From Synergistaceae bacterium (GTDB lineage: Bacteria > Synergistota > Synergistia > Synergistales > Aminobacteriaceae): a DNA stretch of 60,773 nt. The stretch spans positions 1 to 60,773 of the forward strand of contig JAAYLU010000027.1 in the NCBI GenBank assembly GCA_012521675.1, given 5' to 3'. Shown here piece by piece: positions 1 through 8,042 of the stretch. The stretch's first letter is position 1, and every line of letters begins with the position of its first letter. Below the pieces are notes generated by a model, which saw nothing but the letters and a program-made list of their open reading frames with translations, ran no database searches and was not told the DNA's origin. Position numbers and translations under genes: made by a program.

Positions 1-1191
1 GGCGACGAAGTTCTGTATCTCGCGCGCCCTGTCTCCGAGGACCCTGACCTCCTTCGCTGACTCCTCGGCGTTGACCGCTGCCTTCTTGGTGCTAGCCACG
101 GCCCTTCCTATGGCCTTCACTCCGTCCTCTCCGGCCGTGCGGGCCTGGTCGACCTCTGCCGCCATGTCGGTGCTCTTCTGCGCGGATGACTGTGCGCCGC
201 TTGCCACCTCCTCGACCGATGCGGTTATCTCCTCGGTTGCTGCGGCCAAATTCTCCATCTGGGACGATACGTCGTCTGCGCCCGCGCGGGACTCCTCGAC
301 CCCGGCGTTGGCCTCCTGCGCCAGGGCGGAGAACTCCTCCGCGGTCTCGCCGAGCCTATTCGCATCTCCCAGGATGTTCATGATAAACTCGCTCATCGCC
401 CTCTCGATTGCGATGGTGCACTCCACCATCTCGGCTATCTCGTTCTTCCTGTAGTTCGTCAGCCAGGCCTTGGATGAGTCGAAGGTCACGTCCAGTTCGG
501 CTATCTTGCGAAGGATGTCCATGACAGCACTCAGAGGCCGAACTATCGCCCTCTCGGTGAGGTACCCTGTCATGAGGCCGATCAGAATTGCTGCAATTGC
601 TGTAATCAGAAGCAAACGCAAGGCCGCGCCTATGTGCCTCTCGCTCTCCTCGTTGGCCTCCGCGGCGGACTTTACGCAGTAGGCGGATAGGTCCACCAAG
701 CCGTCGTTAAAGGCGTCCAGAGGCGCCTCGGCCGTCTCTACGTAGAGCCTGTACGCCTCCTCGTCGCGGTTCTGCTTCAGCAGCTTCATCACCTCGTCCG
801 TGGCCCGACGATACTCGGCGAGATGGGAGTTGGTCTCCGCCAGCCGCTTGGACTCGTACTCGTCCAGATCCGCGTCGGCGTAGTTCTTCAGGTTTTCGTT
901 GTTCAAAATCCTACGCCTCTCGATATCCTGCATGAGGGCATTATCCTCTGCCTCGTCCTGGGTGAGCATCATGAACAGCAGGTTACCCCGTATGACGTTG
1001 ACGTTGGCCCTTGCGTCGTTCATCCACTGGATGGGGAGCAGCCCTCTCTCGTACATCATCCCCAGGTCCTCCCCGGCTGCGATCAGGCGCGTGTAGCCCA
1101 CCCACGAGGCGATCGCGGTGAAAAGACAGAGCAGAATAGTGAGGAAGACTAGGCGCTTCCTGATTGTGAGGTTTCGATAAAAACTCATCAT
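1..1191 (-). CDS. methyl-accepting chemotaxis protein, C-terminus cut by window edge
   Basis: Membrane chemoreceptor that would signal to CheA/CheW. The 397 codons present begin ATG ATG with an AAGGAG nine bases upstream of 1191. The order seen is: a transmembrane helix at about residues 12-30; an extracytoplasmic four-helix-bundle type region rich in charged residues, to about 190; a second transmembrane helix with an LLLITAIAAILIGL core; a HAMP linker; and the start of the signalling coiled coil with repeated Ala, Glu and Ser residues (VEEVASGAQSSAQ) typical of methylation helices. The reading frame is open to base 1, so the conserved hairpin tip lies outside. A good promoter lies about 180 bases upstream. 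The ligand cannot be told from the sequence. Confidence 0.9.
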   Translation of the reverse strand, partial: MMSFYRNLTIRKRLVFLTILLCLFTAIASWVGYTRLIAAGEDLGMMYERGLLPIQWMNDARANVNVIRGNLLFMMLTQDEAEDNALMQDIERRRILNNENLKNYADADLDEYESKRLAETNSHLAEYRRATDEVMKLLKQNRDEEAYRLYVETAEAPLDAFNDGLVDLSAYCVKSAAEANEESERHIGAALRLLLITAIAAILIGLMTGYLTERAIVRPLSAVMDILRKIAELDVTFDSSKAWLTNYRKNEIAEMVECTIAIERAMSEFIMNILGDANRLGETAEEFSALAQEANAGVEESRAGADDVSSQMENLAAATEEITASVEEVASGAQSSAQKSTDMAAEVDQARTAGEDGVKAIGRAVASTKKAAVNAEESAKEVRVLGDRAREIQNFVA

Positions 1192-1367
1192 GCTGTATCA
1201 CTCCTTGTATGGTTTTCTCCGTTGTCAAAAAGCATTACCGGAATAAGCAGTCCTTGACATGCGATAATGACCGTCGAAGTCAAAGAGGCTGCCGTCCGTA
1301 GGGCAAGACTGTGCGGATAGGGTGCCGCCAGCGCGGGCAACGCCCACCGTGAAACCGTTGCCGCGGT

Positions 1368-1396
1368 ATTATATATGAGGGGGAAAACTTGATCAA
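1368..1396 (-). promoter_or_regulatory. sigma-70 promoter for the chemoreceptor at 1-1191
   Basis: Read on the minus strand, TTGATC (1396-1391) is followed after exactly 17 bases by TATAAT (1373-1368), a perfect -10 box. Transcription would start near 1361, leaving an untranslated leader of about 170 bases before the ATG at 1191. No other strong promoter was seen in this 263-base gap. Confidence 0.7.
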
Positions 1397-1454
1397 GGAA
1401 AAAATATGACAAGAAAAGAATTGTGAGGGAATGTGATGGCGCGGCGGCGGACGC

Positions 1455-3479
1455 CTAAAAGCTGTTGACCTCGTTGAGGGCCTTTATCTCCTCCATGACG
1501 AGGTCGCGTATATGATCGTCCATCGCCTGTTTCTGGGGGGCGAAACGGCGCTTGAGGTTGTCGCTCAGGGCTTCTTCGAGGCTTTTTTCCAGGGACGCGA
1601 TCCGTCTGTCGCTCATCAGCAGGGAGGCGACCATGGGAGGGAGGTTTATCCTCTCCGAGATCTCCTTGAGCTGATCCCTGCTGTAGCGCAGCAACACCCA
1701 GCCGGCGGTCGCGCCGAGCAGGGCGCCGGTGAACAGGCCGATCGGGCCCGTCGTGATGAGGGCCGCGCCGGATCCACCGCAGAGCATGGCGGCTCCGGCG
1801 GCTAGGAAGCTGCCCACCGCCGTTCCGATGACGTCGAGCATTCCGTCGGCGGCGGGGGTCCTGACCCGAAGCAGAGGCTCGGCAAGCTGCTCGGGGAAGG
1901 CTATCTTCACCTCGTTCCACGGGAATGCGATGCCGTGTGAGGTGAACCATTCGGTCATAAGCCCTTTGACCTCCTCCTGCAGCACATCGAGGAAGTGGTC
2001 TACGACGTGGGCCAGGTGCGCCCGGGCTACCGGCTCGGCCGACGTGGTCCTCTGGTCGACTCGGATCTGAAGCGCCGCGAGAGAGCCTCCCAGCTCGCGA
2101 AACTCCATCAGCAGCGGCACTATCTCCCCCCGGAAGAAGATGTCGATGGTCACGGACGCGAGGCGTCTCTCCACGTGCTTGAGGATTTTTGCCGTCAGGG
2201 CGCTGAGCTTGACATCTATGAAACTCTGCAGTTCGCTCTGCAGGGCGTTGCGGGCTGCGGTGAAGCGCTCCTTGAGCGCGGGCAGCAACGATATGCCCAG
2301 CGCGATCACCGCGTAGGGGCGGTCGCTGCGCACGATGGAGTCCTGTTCGCGGGGGGGGATCTCCGAGTTTAGCACCTCCTTGACGAAGGGCCACTGGCTG
2401 CTTCCTCCGGCGAGGATTATCACGGATATGCGCTCGCGGTCGATTTTTCCGCTTCGGAGGCCGAGCAGGAGCCTGCTTCTGAACCAGTCGAACAGGTCTA
2501 TCTCCCTGCCGGGGAGGGGCGCGTCCCCCTCCTGTGCCAGAAAGTTGTAGGGCGAGGAGTGCCCCCGTCCGCGGAGATCCGGGACTACTCCCTTGGAATG
2601 CCGAATGAAGGTCCTTGAGGGGCAGTACTGAGCACCTCTGCGGAGGAACTCGCTCCAGGTCATGTTCTCGATCTTGCCGTATTCGACGAACCTCTTGGAG
2701 ATCTTCTCGCTTCTGTCGCGAGTCATGGAGCGGGAGAAAAACTCCTTCAGCTCGCGGCAGAGGTTGGTCAGCACGTAGTAGGAGGTCCCCCGCGACTCCA
2801 GTTCAGACTCCAGCGACGGGTTCTGGTCGCAGAGCCACTGGAAGAAGAGGTCGTCGAACAGGCGTCCGCCGAGCAGCATGTCCCCCCAGGAGTGGACGAC
2901 CCGACCCCGCTCCAGAAAGGCGAAGTCGCAGGTACCGCCTCCGAAGTCCACGACCAGTACCCCGCCCAGGGCCGCGTCCACCGAGATGTCGCGCTGTTTC
3001 ATGTGGTAGAGGAGCGCTCCCTTGGGCTCGTCCACGAGGTGGAGCACGCCGAATCCCGCTATCTCCCCAGTCTGCTGCAGGGCAGCGCGAAACTGGGCGC
3101 TCGCCTCGCTCGGGACCCCGAAGAGTACGCGGCGTCTGAGCGGATCCAGGTCTATCCGCTGTTTTCTTGCCTCGGAGAGCAGGGCCACAAGGAAGTCGAC
3201 CGCGGCCGTCCTTGCCTCCTCGGAGCGGGCCAGGTCCGCCTTGAAGTTGGTCACCAACCTGTAGGAGCTGCGCTCCCTGGTGGTGGACTCGCCGAACTCG
3301 TCGAGGGCCGTCTGTCCGATGAGCGGAATCCGGCCCTTGCGGTAGAGGATGGCGGACGGGATTCCGTCCCTGCCGTCTCCGAAGTCGATGCTTATCGGGG
3401 AGGGGTCGTGCGCGGGGCATTTGGATAAGTAGGTTTTGGTGGTACCGAAATCCACTCCCAGCACAGAGAGACCGTTCAT
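1455..3479 (-). CDS. Hsp70-like ATPase with C-terminal glycine-rich hydrophobic segment
   Basis: A 674-residue protein of the actin/Hsp70 ATPase superfamily. The N-terminal half has the three nucleotide-binding signatures: phosphate-1 VLGVDFGTTKTYLSK (near 6-20), phosphate-2 VVDFGGGTCDFAF (near 200) and the adenosine motif IILAGGSSQWPF (near 365). The C-terminal half does not look like the DnaK substrate-binding domain. It is predicted mostly helical and holds a long glycine- and alanine-rich hydrophobic stretch at about 551-597 (GTAVGSFLAAGAAMLCGGSG and onward), followed by a charged helical tail. This suggests membrane insertion or association. The start overlaps the stop of the upstream membrane protein in an ATGA, so the two are probably translated together. 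The substrate is unknown; it is not DnaK. Confidence 0.8.
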   Translation of the reverse strand: MNGLSVLGVDFGTTKTYLSKCPAHDPSPISIDFGDGRDGIPSAILYRKGRIPLIGQTALDEFGESTTRERSSYRLVTNFKADLARSEEARTAAVDFLVALLSEARKQRIDLDPLRRRVLFGVPSEASAQFRAALQQTGEIAGFGVLHLVDEPKGALLYHMKQRDISVDAALGGVLVVDFGGGTCDFAFLERGRVVHSWGDMLLGGRLFDDLFFQWLCDQNPSLESELESRGTSYYVLTNLCRELKEFFSRSMTRDRSEKISKRFVEYGKIENMTWSEFLRRGAQYCPSRTFIRHSKGVVPDLRGRGHSSPYNFLAQEGDAPLPGREIDLFDWFRSRLLLGLRSGKIDRERISVIILAGGSSQWPFVKEVLNSEIPPREQDSIVRSDRPYAVIALGISLLPALKERFTAARNALQSELQSFIDVKLSALTAKILKHVERRLASVTIDIFFRGEIVPLLMEFRELGGSLAALQIRVDQRTTSAEPVARAHLAHVVDHFLDVLQEEVKGLMTEWFTSHGIAFPWNEVKIAFPEQLAEPLLRVRTPAADGMLDVIGTAVGSFLAAGAAMLCGGSGAALITTGPIGLFTGALLGATAGWVLLRYSRDQLKEISERINLPPMVASLLMSDRRIASLEKSLEEALSDNLKRRFAPQKQAMDDHIRDLVMEEIKALNEVNSF

Positions 3480-4546
3480 CTACGCCTCACCTTTCGAACA
3501 AGCCCCTTGGCCAAAAGGCGACCATCTTTGAACAGCGGGTTTCTCTCGACTCGGACCGCGTCGCCCGGGTCGATCGCGCCGAATGTCGCGTACTCCTCCG
3601 CCGAGTCCTCGTTCCAGATGAATACGGAGGCCGGGCTCTTGCCGGAGAAGCCGAAGTTCCTCACCGCGGTCGCCAGCTCCGCGACGCCCGCGGGCAGGTC
3701 GTCCTTCGGGGTTTCTTCAAGCGAGAGTATGATGGAGGCGAGCAGGGAGACGGCCTCGTCGTCACCGCTCCTGAAGGGGGCGGACTGAGACGCGGCCAGG
3801 AGAGCGACGCGCGACGCGCCCTCCGCCCAGGCCTCGAAGGTCCTTCTAGCGGACTCTTCGTGCTGCCTTCTGTCGAAGTGGACCTCGCGCCTCCCCAGGA
3901 ACAACAGCAAAAGAGCGAGCAGGGGGGCGAGCAGCAGTGCCGTGAAAGAGCCCTTGTCGGAGCGCAGCCGTCCCCAGCCCGCGCGGAAGGGGCGACCGCC
4001 CAGCAGTTTGACGACCTCTCCCGCCGCGGACAGGCCCAGCAGGGCGGAGAGAGACAGGAGCAGGGCGCGACTGTTGGCTAGGCCCAGTGTCAGCGCCACT
4101 CCCAGCATGGCGCCGCCGGGGGCGCCTATGAAGACGCCGGAGGGGCGGTTGTCGAGCATGAACCACGTCACGAACGGCATCAGGGCCATCCCGGCGAGGG
4201 CGCCGAGGGCCGCGCCGGTCGCGATTCTGACGGGAGGGACCTCTGACTTGGTCTCCGGTGCGGGGAGGACGAGGGGAGGGAGGCGTTCCTCCATGCGCAG
4301 CAGCATGATTGATCGGCGGGCGGCCGGCAAGGGCTCGTCCAAGGCCTTGTCCAGCAGGGAGGGAAGGAGTATCTCCGAGGCGGCCGCCTCTGCCTTTCGG
4401 ACGGCGACCTCCACTTCGCTCGCGCACGGGACCTCTCCGAGCGGAAGGTGGGAGAAGTAGACGCGCATGCCCATGTCCACCGCGCGTCGCCTGCATTCCT
4501 CTTCCTTTTTAAGTGTGATGACGGGCGTCCTTCTCCTGATGCCCAT
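3476..4546 (-). CDS. membrane protein partner of the Hsp70-like ATPase
   Basis: Not recognised as a named family. The 356-residue start at 4546 is chosen because a GGGGGG run lies about eight bases upstream and because a longer frame would run into the preceding gene. The first 110 residues are soluble and charged (a cytosolic domain with many Arg and Glu). A central region of about 100-250 carries four or five hydrophobic helices, including a glycine-zipper stretch GAALGALAGMALMPF and GAPGGAMLGVALTLGLA. The last 100 residues are again soluble and end in an Arg-rich tail (GLVRKVRRR). The stop overlaps the Hsp70-like gene by four bases. Co-translation and the shared glycine-zipper character suggest a two-part membrane complex; its task is unknown. 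Confidence 0.75.
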   Translation of the reverse strand: MGIRRRTPVITLKKEEECRRRAVDMGMRVYFSHLPLGEVPCASEVEVAVRKAEAAASEILLPSLLDKALDEPLPAARRSIMLLRMEERLPPLVLPAPETKSEVPPVRIATGAALGALAGMALMPFVTWFMLDNRPSGVFIGAPGGAMLGVALTLGLANSRALLLSLSALLGLSAAGEVVKLLGGRPFRAGWGRLRSDKGSFTALLLAPLLALLLLFLGRREVHFDRRQHEESARRTFEAWAEGASRVALLAASQSAPFRSGDDEAVSLLASIILSLEETPKDDLPAGVAELATAVRNFGFSGKSPASVFIWNEDSAEEYATFGAIDPGDAVRVERNPLFKDGRLLAKGLVRKVRRR

Positions 4547-4575
4547 TCCGCACCCCCCGCTGAAAACTACGTCGC

Positions 4576-5058
4576 TTAATGAGTCTCCTTCTTCACTTTG
4601 TCGATTATGCGCACAGCCTCCTCGGTCGCGAACCTTGTGAAATCCGCGCACCTGTCTCGAAGCCCCTTCTCCTCGAAGACGGCCATCCCCTCCGGGGTGC
4701 CGAGATCGCATCCGAGCAGCAGATGACAGTCGCGAGCTCCGAACTTGGCCTCGAAGGCCTCTACCAGGCAGCGAGTGGCACTCCTTGCAGTGTCAGGCGA
4801 GTCGCCCGGCTTCCTTCGCCCGAACGCCAGCCCGATCGCGAGCACGGCGCCGGTCAGAGCGCCGCAGGCACCGCATGTCCTGCCCATACCTCCGCACAGT
4901 CCGGTGGCTATCCTCGGCATGAGGTCCGATTCGATCCCCTGTACTCCGGCCAGGGCCATCAGGGAGCTCTCGGCGCAGCCAAGGCCGGACAGGAACATGC
5001 GAACCGCATCTTCGCCCACCTCGGGCGCCGACGCGGGTTTAAACGTAGTGTCGTCCAT
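4576..5058 (-). CDS. C_GCAxxG_C_C family redox-type protein
   Basis: A 160-residue member of the C_GCAxxG_C_C family, small proteins with several conserved cysteines thought to act in redox or metal chemistry. Visible family features are GLGCAESSL near residue 27, the glycine- and cysteine-rich core GLCGGMGRTCGACGALTGA near 55-75, and later single cysteines in CHLLLGC and RCADF. The start at 5058 is preferred over one 25 codons upstream because GGGAGG sits six bases before it. It ends 29 bases before the membrane-protein gene at 4546 and is probably cotranscribed with the Hsp70-like pair. The biochemical role of the family is not settled. Confidence 0.8.
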   Translation of the reverse strand: MDDTTFKPASAPEVGEDAVRMFLSGLGCAESSLMALAGVQGIESDLMPRIATGLCGGMGRTCGACGALTGAVLAIGLAFGRRKPGDSPDTARSATRCLVEAFEAKFGARDCHLLLGCDLGTPEGMAVFEEKGLRDRCADFTRFATEEAVRIIDKVKKETH

Positions 5059-5140
5059 CTCTACCTCCCGTACCGAAGCGTGTGTATGACGCTTTTGTTT
5101 CAGAACAATAGCATGAATCGACACGCCCCGCAAGAATCGC

Positions 5141-5356
5141 CTACTTGAAGAACGGGATCAAAGTGCGCTTTTCGCTGATCCACTGGATGGCCAGAGAGTC
5201 GGTCCAGGATTTTGAAGGGTTCAGTACAAGGTCCAGCGCGACCGCGAGGATGACTATTCCGACGCAGATAAGCACGGTTAAAACCAGAAGGCGTATCTGC
5301 CTGACCAGGGTCGAATCTCTCTCTCTCTTCTTCGACTTGCCCTTTCCTTCGGTCAT
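5141..5356 (-). CDS. small single-span membrane protein, unknown function
   Basis: A 71-residue protein. Two ATGs are possible, at 5365 and 5356. The second is chosen because the only Shine-Dalgarno-like run, GGGAG, directly abuts the first ATG but lies nine bases before the second. The N-terminus is very basic (KGKSKKRERDS), followed by one hydrophobic helix near 20-42 (LLVLTVLICVGIVILAVAL) and a short tail ending in IPFFK, so the positive-inside rule puts the tail outside. It lies just downstream of the chemoreceptor terminator and 82 bases before the C_GCAxxG protein. No family was recognised. Confidence 0.6.
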   Translation of the reverse strand: MTEGKGKSKKRERDSTLVRQIRLLVLTVLICVGIVILAVALDLVLNPSKSWTDSLAIQWISEKRTLIPFFK

Positions 5357-5398
5357 GATGCTCATCTCCCTTTACGCGCCTCATATCTCGCGCGTAGT

Positions 5399-5431
5399 AA
5401 AAAAGGAGAGGCGCACCGCGCGTCTCTCCTT
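5399..5431 (-). terminator. rho-independent terminator of the chemoreceptor at 5458
   Basis: On the minus strand the sequence forms a 12-base stem with one G-T wobble (AAGGAGAGACGC pairing with GCGCCTCTCCTT around a five-base loop). It runs straight into six T residues, 27 bases after the stop codon at 5458. Confidence 0.85.
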
Positions 5432-5457
5432 CGTGCCTTTCACCCTTTGTCCCGTCC

Positions 5458-7149
5458 TCAGACCTTGAACTGGCCGAGCTTGCTCTCCATCTCCTCCATG
5501 CCCTCCAGCAATGTTCCCGCCTGCGCCGTCACCGACTCGAAAGCCTGCCGGGCATCCCTCGCGGCCCTGTTGATGCCCTCTATGCTCGCGACTATGTCGG
5601 ACGTCCCCTGGGAGATGCTGTTCACAGCCTCCACCATCTCTATGTTGGACAAAGACTGGTTTCGCGCCAAGTCGGACACGGTGTTCAGCTCCTTGTCCAT
5701 CGACTCGAGCTCGTCCATGCTGGCCTTGAGCGTCTTTTGAAGCAGCTCGGTCTTCTCCACCACCGAGTGGAGTGTCTCCTCCTCCTCCTCCGTGGCCTTG
5801 ATCGACTCTCCGGCATACCCTGAGAGGGACTCCATCAGGCTGGAGATCTGCATGGCGGCCCTGTTGGATTCCTCGGCCAGCTTGCGCACCTCGTCGGCTA
5901 CCACTGCGAAGCCTCGCCCGGCCTCGCCCGCCCGGGCGGCCTCGATGGCGGCGTTCAGAGCAAGCAGGTTGGTCTGGTCGGCGAAGCCGGTGATGGCGCC
6001 GACGAACCCGGCTATGGAGTCCACCGCCTCGGCGAGGGCGGACATCTTGGCCCTGTTCTCCTTGGAGAGGGCGCTGACTGTGTTTATGTCGGTCACCGTC
6101 TCCTCCATCCTCTGAGCCACTTCTTTTGTGAACTCGAAAGTCTTGGCCGACGACTCCACGCACTCCCCGGCAGCCTTGGCCATCGCCAGCGCCGTGGCGG
6201 CCATCTCGCTGATGGCTGCGTTGGTCTGCTCGACGGAGGCCGCGTTGGACTCCGACAGGGCGACTATCTGCTGCACGGCCTCGGCGACCTGCTCGATGGA
6301 GTCCATGGACTCCTCCGAGAGGTTCGACATGGTGCGCGTCTCGTCCCCGACTCCCCGTGCGATGCCGATAACGTCCTTTACCAAGGTCGCCAGCTTCTCT
6401 ATGAACTGGTTCATTGATGCGCCCAGGTGGCCGACCTCGTCCTCTGTCCTAGTCTCTATGCTGACCGTCAGGTCGCCCTCCCCCTCGCCAAGGTCGCGGA
6501 CGACGTCCGTCATCTTCCTGAGGGGCGCGACCACCCTCAGCAGCATGATAACGGTGAGAATCATGACCACGACGGCGATCGCGAACGCCATAAGGGATAT
6601 CCGCCGGCCTATGGCCTTCTGCGAGGCGTCCGCCTCCTTGGAGAAGGATTCGATCAGTTCGTCCCTGGTCCTCTCGCTGGCCTTGGTGAGCTCCGCGAGG
6701 TAGGTGGTATCAAGCCCGACCTCGACCGATCCTATTTTCTTGCCGGCGCGCATGATGTCTGCCGTGAACGGCCTTGTCAGCTCGTTCTCCAGCTTCTCCC
6801 CGGCCATGGGGGAGTCGCTGTCGTCGTAGATGACGGCGTACGCCACGTTCGGCACGGTGAGCATGTCCGCGGCGTAGTCCCTGAGAGATTCCTCGTTGAA
6901 GTCCCAGAGGGGCGTCGCCGAGATCGAGGCGAGGTAGCCCGACATCGCCTCTCCGTAGCCTTGAGCGCTGCGCTCGTCGTTGGCATTCTTGTTCTCGATG
7001 TCGTCGTTGAGCATCTTCACCGCGACCTCTTCTACCGAGCAGGACATGGTGAACACCCCCCGTTGCGCCAGGAAAGCCAGAGAACCGGCCAGCACCACCA
7101 AGCCTGCCGCGATAAGCAAGCCGAGCTTTGCGACTATGCTTTTTGACAT
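5458..7149 (-). CDS. methyl-accepting chemotaxis protein
   Basis: A complete 563-residue chemoreceptor. The start at 7149 has GGAGG eight bases upstream; an in-frame ATG 48 bases earlier lacks this. Domains are: transmembrane helix 8-28; periplasmic sensor of about 155 residues with the pattern [14 protein letters not shown] near 79-92, common in Cache-like single sensor modules; transmembrane helix 184-204; HAMP 205-258; and a long signalling coiled coil. The conserved hairpin tip is present ([20 protein letters not shown], near 395-414, followed by [17 protein letters not shown]). There is no CheR-tethering pentapeptide at the C-terminus. The gene ends in a clear terminator, so it is probably monocistronic. 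The ligand is unknown. Confidence 0.95.
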   Translation of the reverse strand: MSKSIVAKLGLLIAAGLVVLAGSLAFLAQRGVFTMSCSVEEVAVKMLNDDIENKNANDERSAQGYGEAMSGYLASISATPLWDFNEESLRDYAADMLTVPNVAYAVIYDDSDSPMAGEKLENELTRPFTADIMRAGKKIGSVEVGLDTTYLAELTKASERTRDELIESFSKEADASQKAIGRRISLMAFAIAVVVMILTVIMLLRVVAPLRKMTDVVRDLGEGEGDLTVSIETRTEDEVGHLGASMNQFIEKLATLVKDVIGIARGVGDETRTMSNLSEESMDSIEQVAEAVQQIVALSESNAASVEQTNAAISEMAATALAMAKAAGECVESSAKTFEFTKEVAQRMEETVTDINTVSALSKENRAKMSALAEAVDSIAGFVGAITGFADQTNLLALNAAIEAARAGEAGRGFAVVADEVRKLAEESNRAAMQISSLMESLSGYAGESIKATEEEEETLHSVVEKTELLQKTLKASMDELESMDKELNTVSDLARNQSLSNIEMVEAVNSISQGTSDIVASIEGINRAARDARQAFESVTAQAGTLLEGMEEMESKLGQFKV

Positions 7150-7369
7150 GTGAATTACCTCCTCAACAGTGGTCGAATTGAATTCAATCATAGACAACGA
7201 TCGACCTACGCCAAGTCGTCCCCTTGAAAGAGGCGTACAGCAATCAAGTCGCGCGTCGCGAAAAGAAAGGTGTTTTCCTCATCATATTCATTATTTCTTG
7301 TTCGATATATATAGGATACAACTAAATCTTCGCCATAGCAACCTTTGCAGGTCAAGAAGAAAAAAGGAA

Positions 7370-7398
7370 TTGACATCCCGCAATTTACCGTATAAGAT
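7370..7398 (+). promoter_or_regulatory. promoter of the tetR-exporter operon
   Basis: TTGACA (7370-7375) is a perfect -35 box, followed after 17 bases by TAAGAT (7393-7398). A TATAAG at 7391 is an alternative -10. The expected start of transcription, near 7405, falls in the centre of the palindrome at 7396-7415. Confidence 0.75.
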
Positions 7399-7415
7399 AG
7401 TAATCAATTACTATC
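7396..7415. promoter_or_regulatory. TetR-type operator palindrome
   Basis: A perfect inverted repeat of two 9-base arms around a 2-base centre, GATAGTAATCAATTACTATC. It overlaps the -10 box and the likely transcription start of the tetR gene 16 bases downstream. Arms, spacing and position fit a dimeric TetR-family repressor binding its own promoter; the assignment is by inference, not by a known consensus. Confidence 0.75.
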
Positions 7416-7430
7416 TTTGGAGAGAGGGGA

Positions 7431-8042
7431 ATGGTTATGGCCAAGGGAAGAGGACTGCCCGCGGAGGAGCGGAGGGCTATGATAGTGGATGCCGTGCTGG
7501 AGCTGTCGTCTGAGCGAGACCCGGCGGAGATCACTACTGCGGCGATAGCGGAGCGCGTGGGGGTGACCCAGGGGGCGCTCTTCAGGCATTTCCCCAACAA
7601 GGAGTCGGTGTGGAGCGCGGCGCTGGAGAGGGTGGCCGGCATGATGCTGTCCGCTGTCGAGGGAAGCGTGAAGCGGACCGCATCGCCGCTTGAGGGGCTG
7701 GAGGCGGCTTTCTTTGCCACGGTTCGATTCGCGACTTCGCACCCGGGTGCGCCGCGCCTGCTGCTGAGCGAGCTGAGGCGCGGCGGCGAGGGGGAGGCGT
7801 CTCTTGTGGCTCGCTCGATGATGTTGCGCTACACGGGTTTGCTTAGGGAGCTGATAGACGAGGGCCTGGAGCGGGGGGAGATCCGCTCGGACGTTCAGCC
7901 GGACGCTGTGGCTCACTTCCTGGTCGGTGCAGTGCAGGGGCTTGCCATACAGTCGCTTATAGGCGGGGACGTGGGGATGGCGGTGCGCAACGCGCCAGGG
8001 GCCTTCGAGATATTTAGAAGAGGGGTGGAGGTGAGATCATGA
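7431..8042 (+). CDS. TetR/AcrR family transcriptional regulator
   Basis: A 203-residue repressor. The N-terminal TetR helix-turn-helix is clear: RAMIVDAVLELSSE, then ITTAAIAERVGVTQGALFRH and FPNKESVW, at about residues 15-60. The rest is the helical ligand-binding and dimerisation domain, in which no ligand can be read. GGAG lies eight bases before the ATG at 7431; an alternative ATG two codons later is also possible. The gene is first in a four-gene operon with an ABC exporter and overlaps the adaptor gene by four bases. The near-perfect palindrome on its promoter points to autoregulation, so it probably senses an exported compound. Confidence 0.92.
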   Translation: MVMAKGRGLPAEERRAMIVDAVLELSSERDPAEITTAAIAERVGVTQGALFRHFPNKESVWSAALERVAGMMLSAVEGSVKRTASPLEGLEAAFFATVRFATSHPGAPRLLLSELRRGGEGEASLVARSMMLRYTGLLRELIDEGLERGEIRSDVQPDAVAHFLVGAVQGLAIQSLIGGDVGMAVRNAPGAFEIFRRGVEVRS

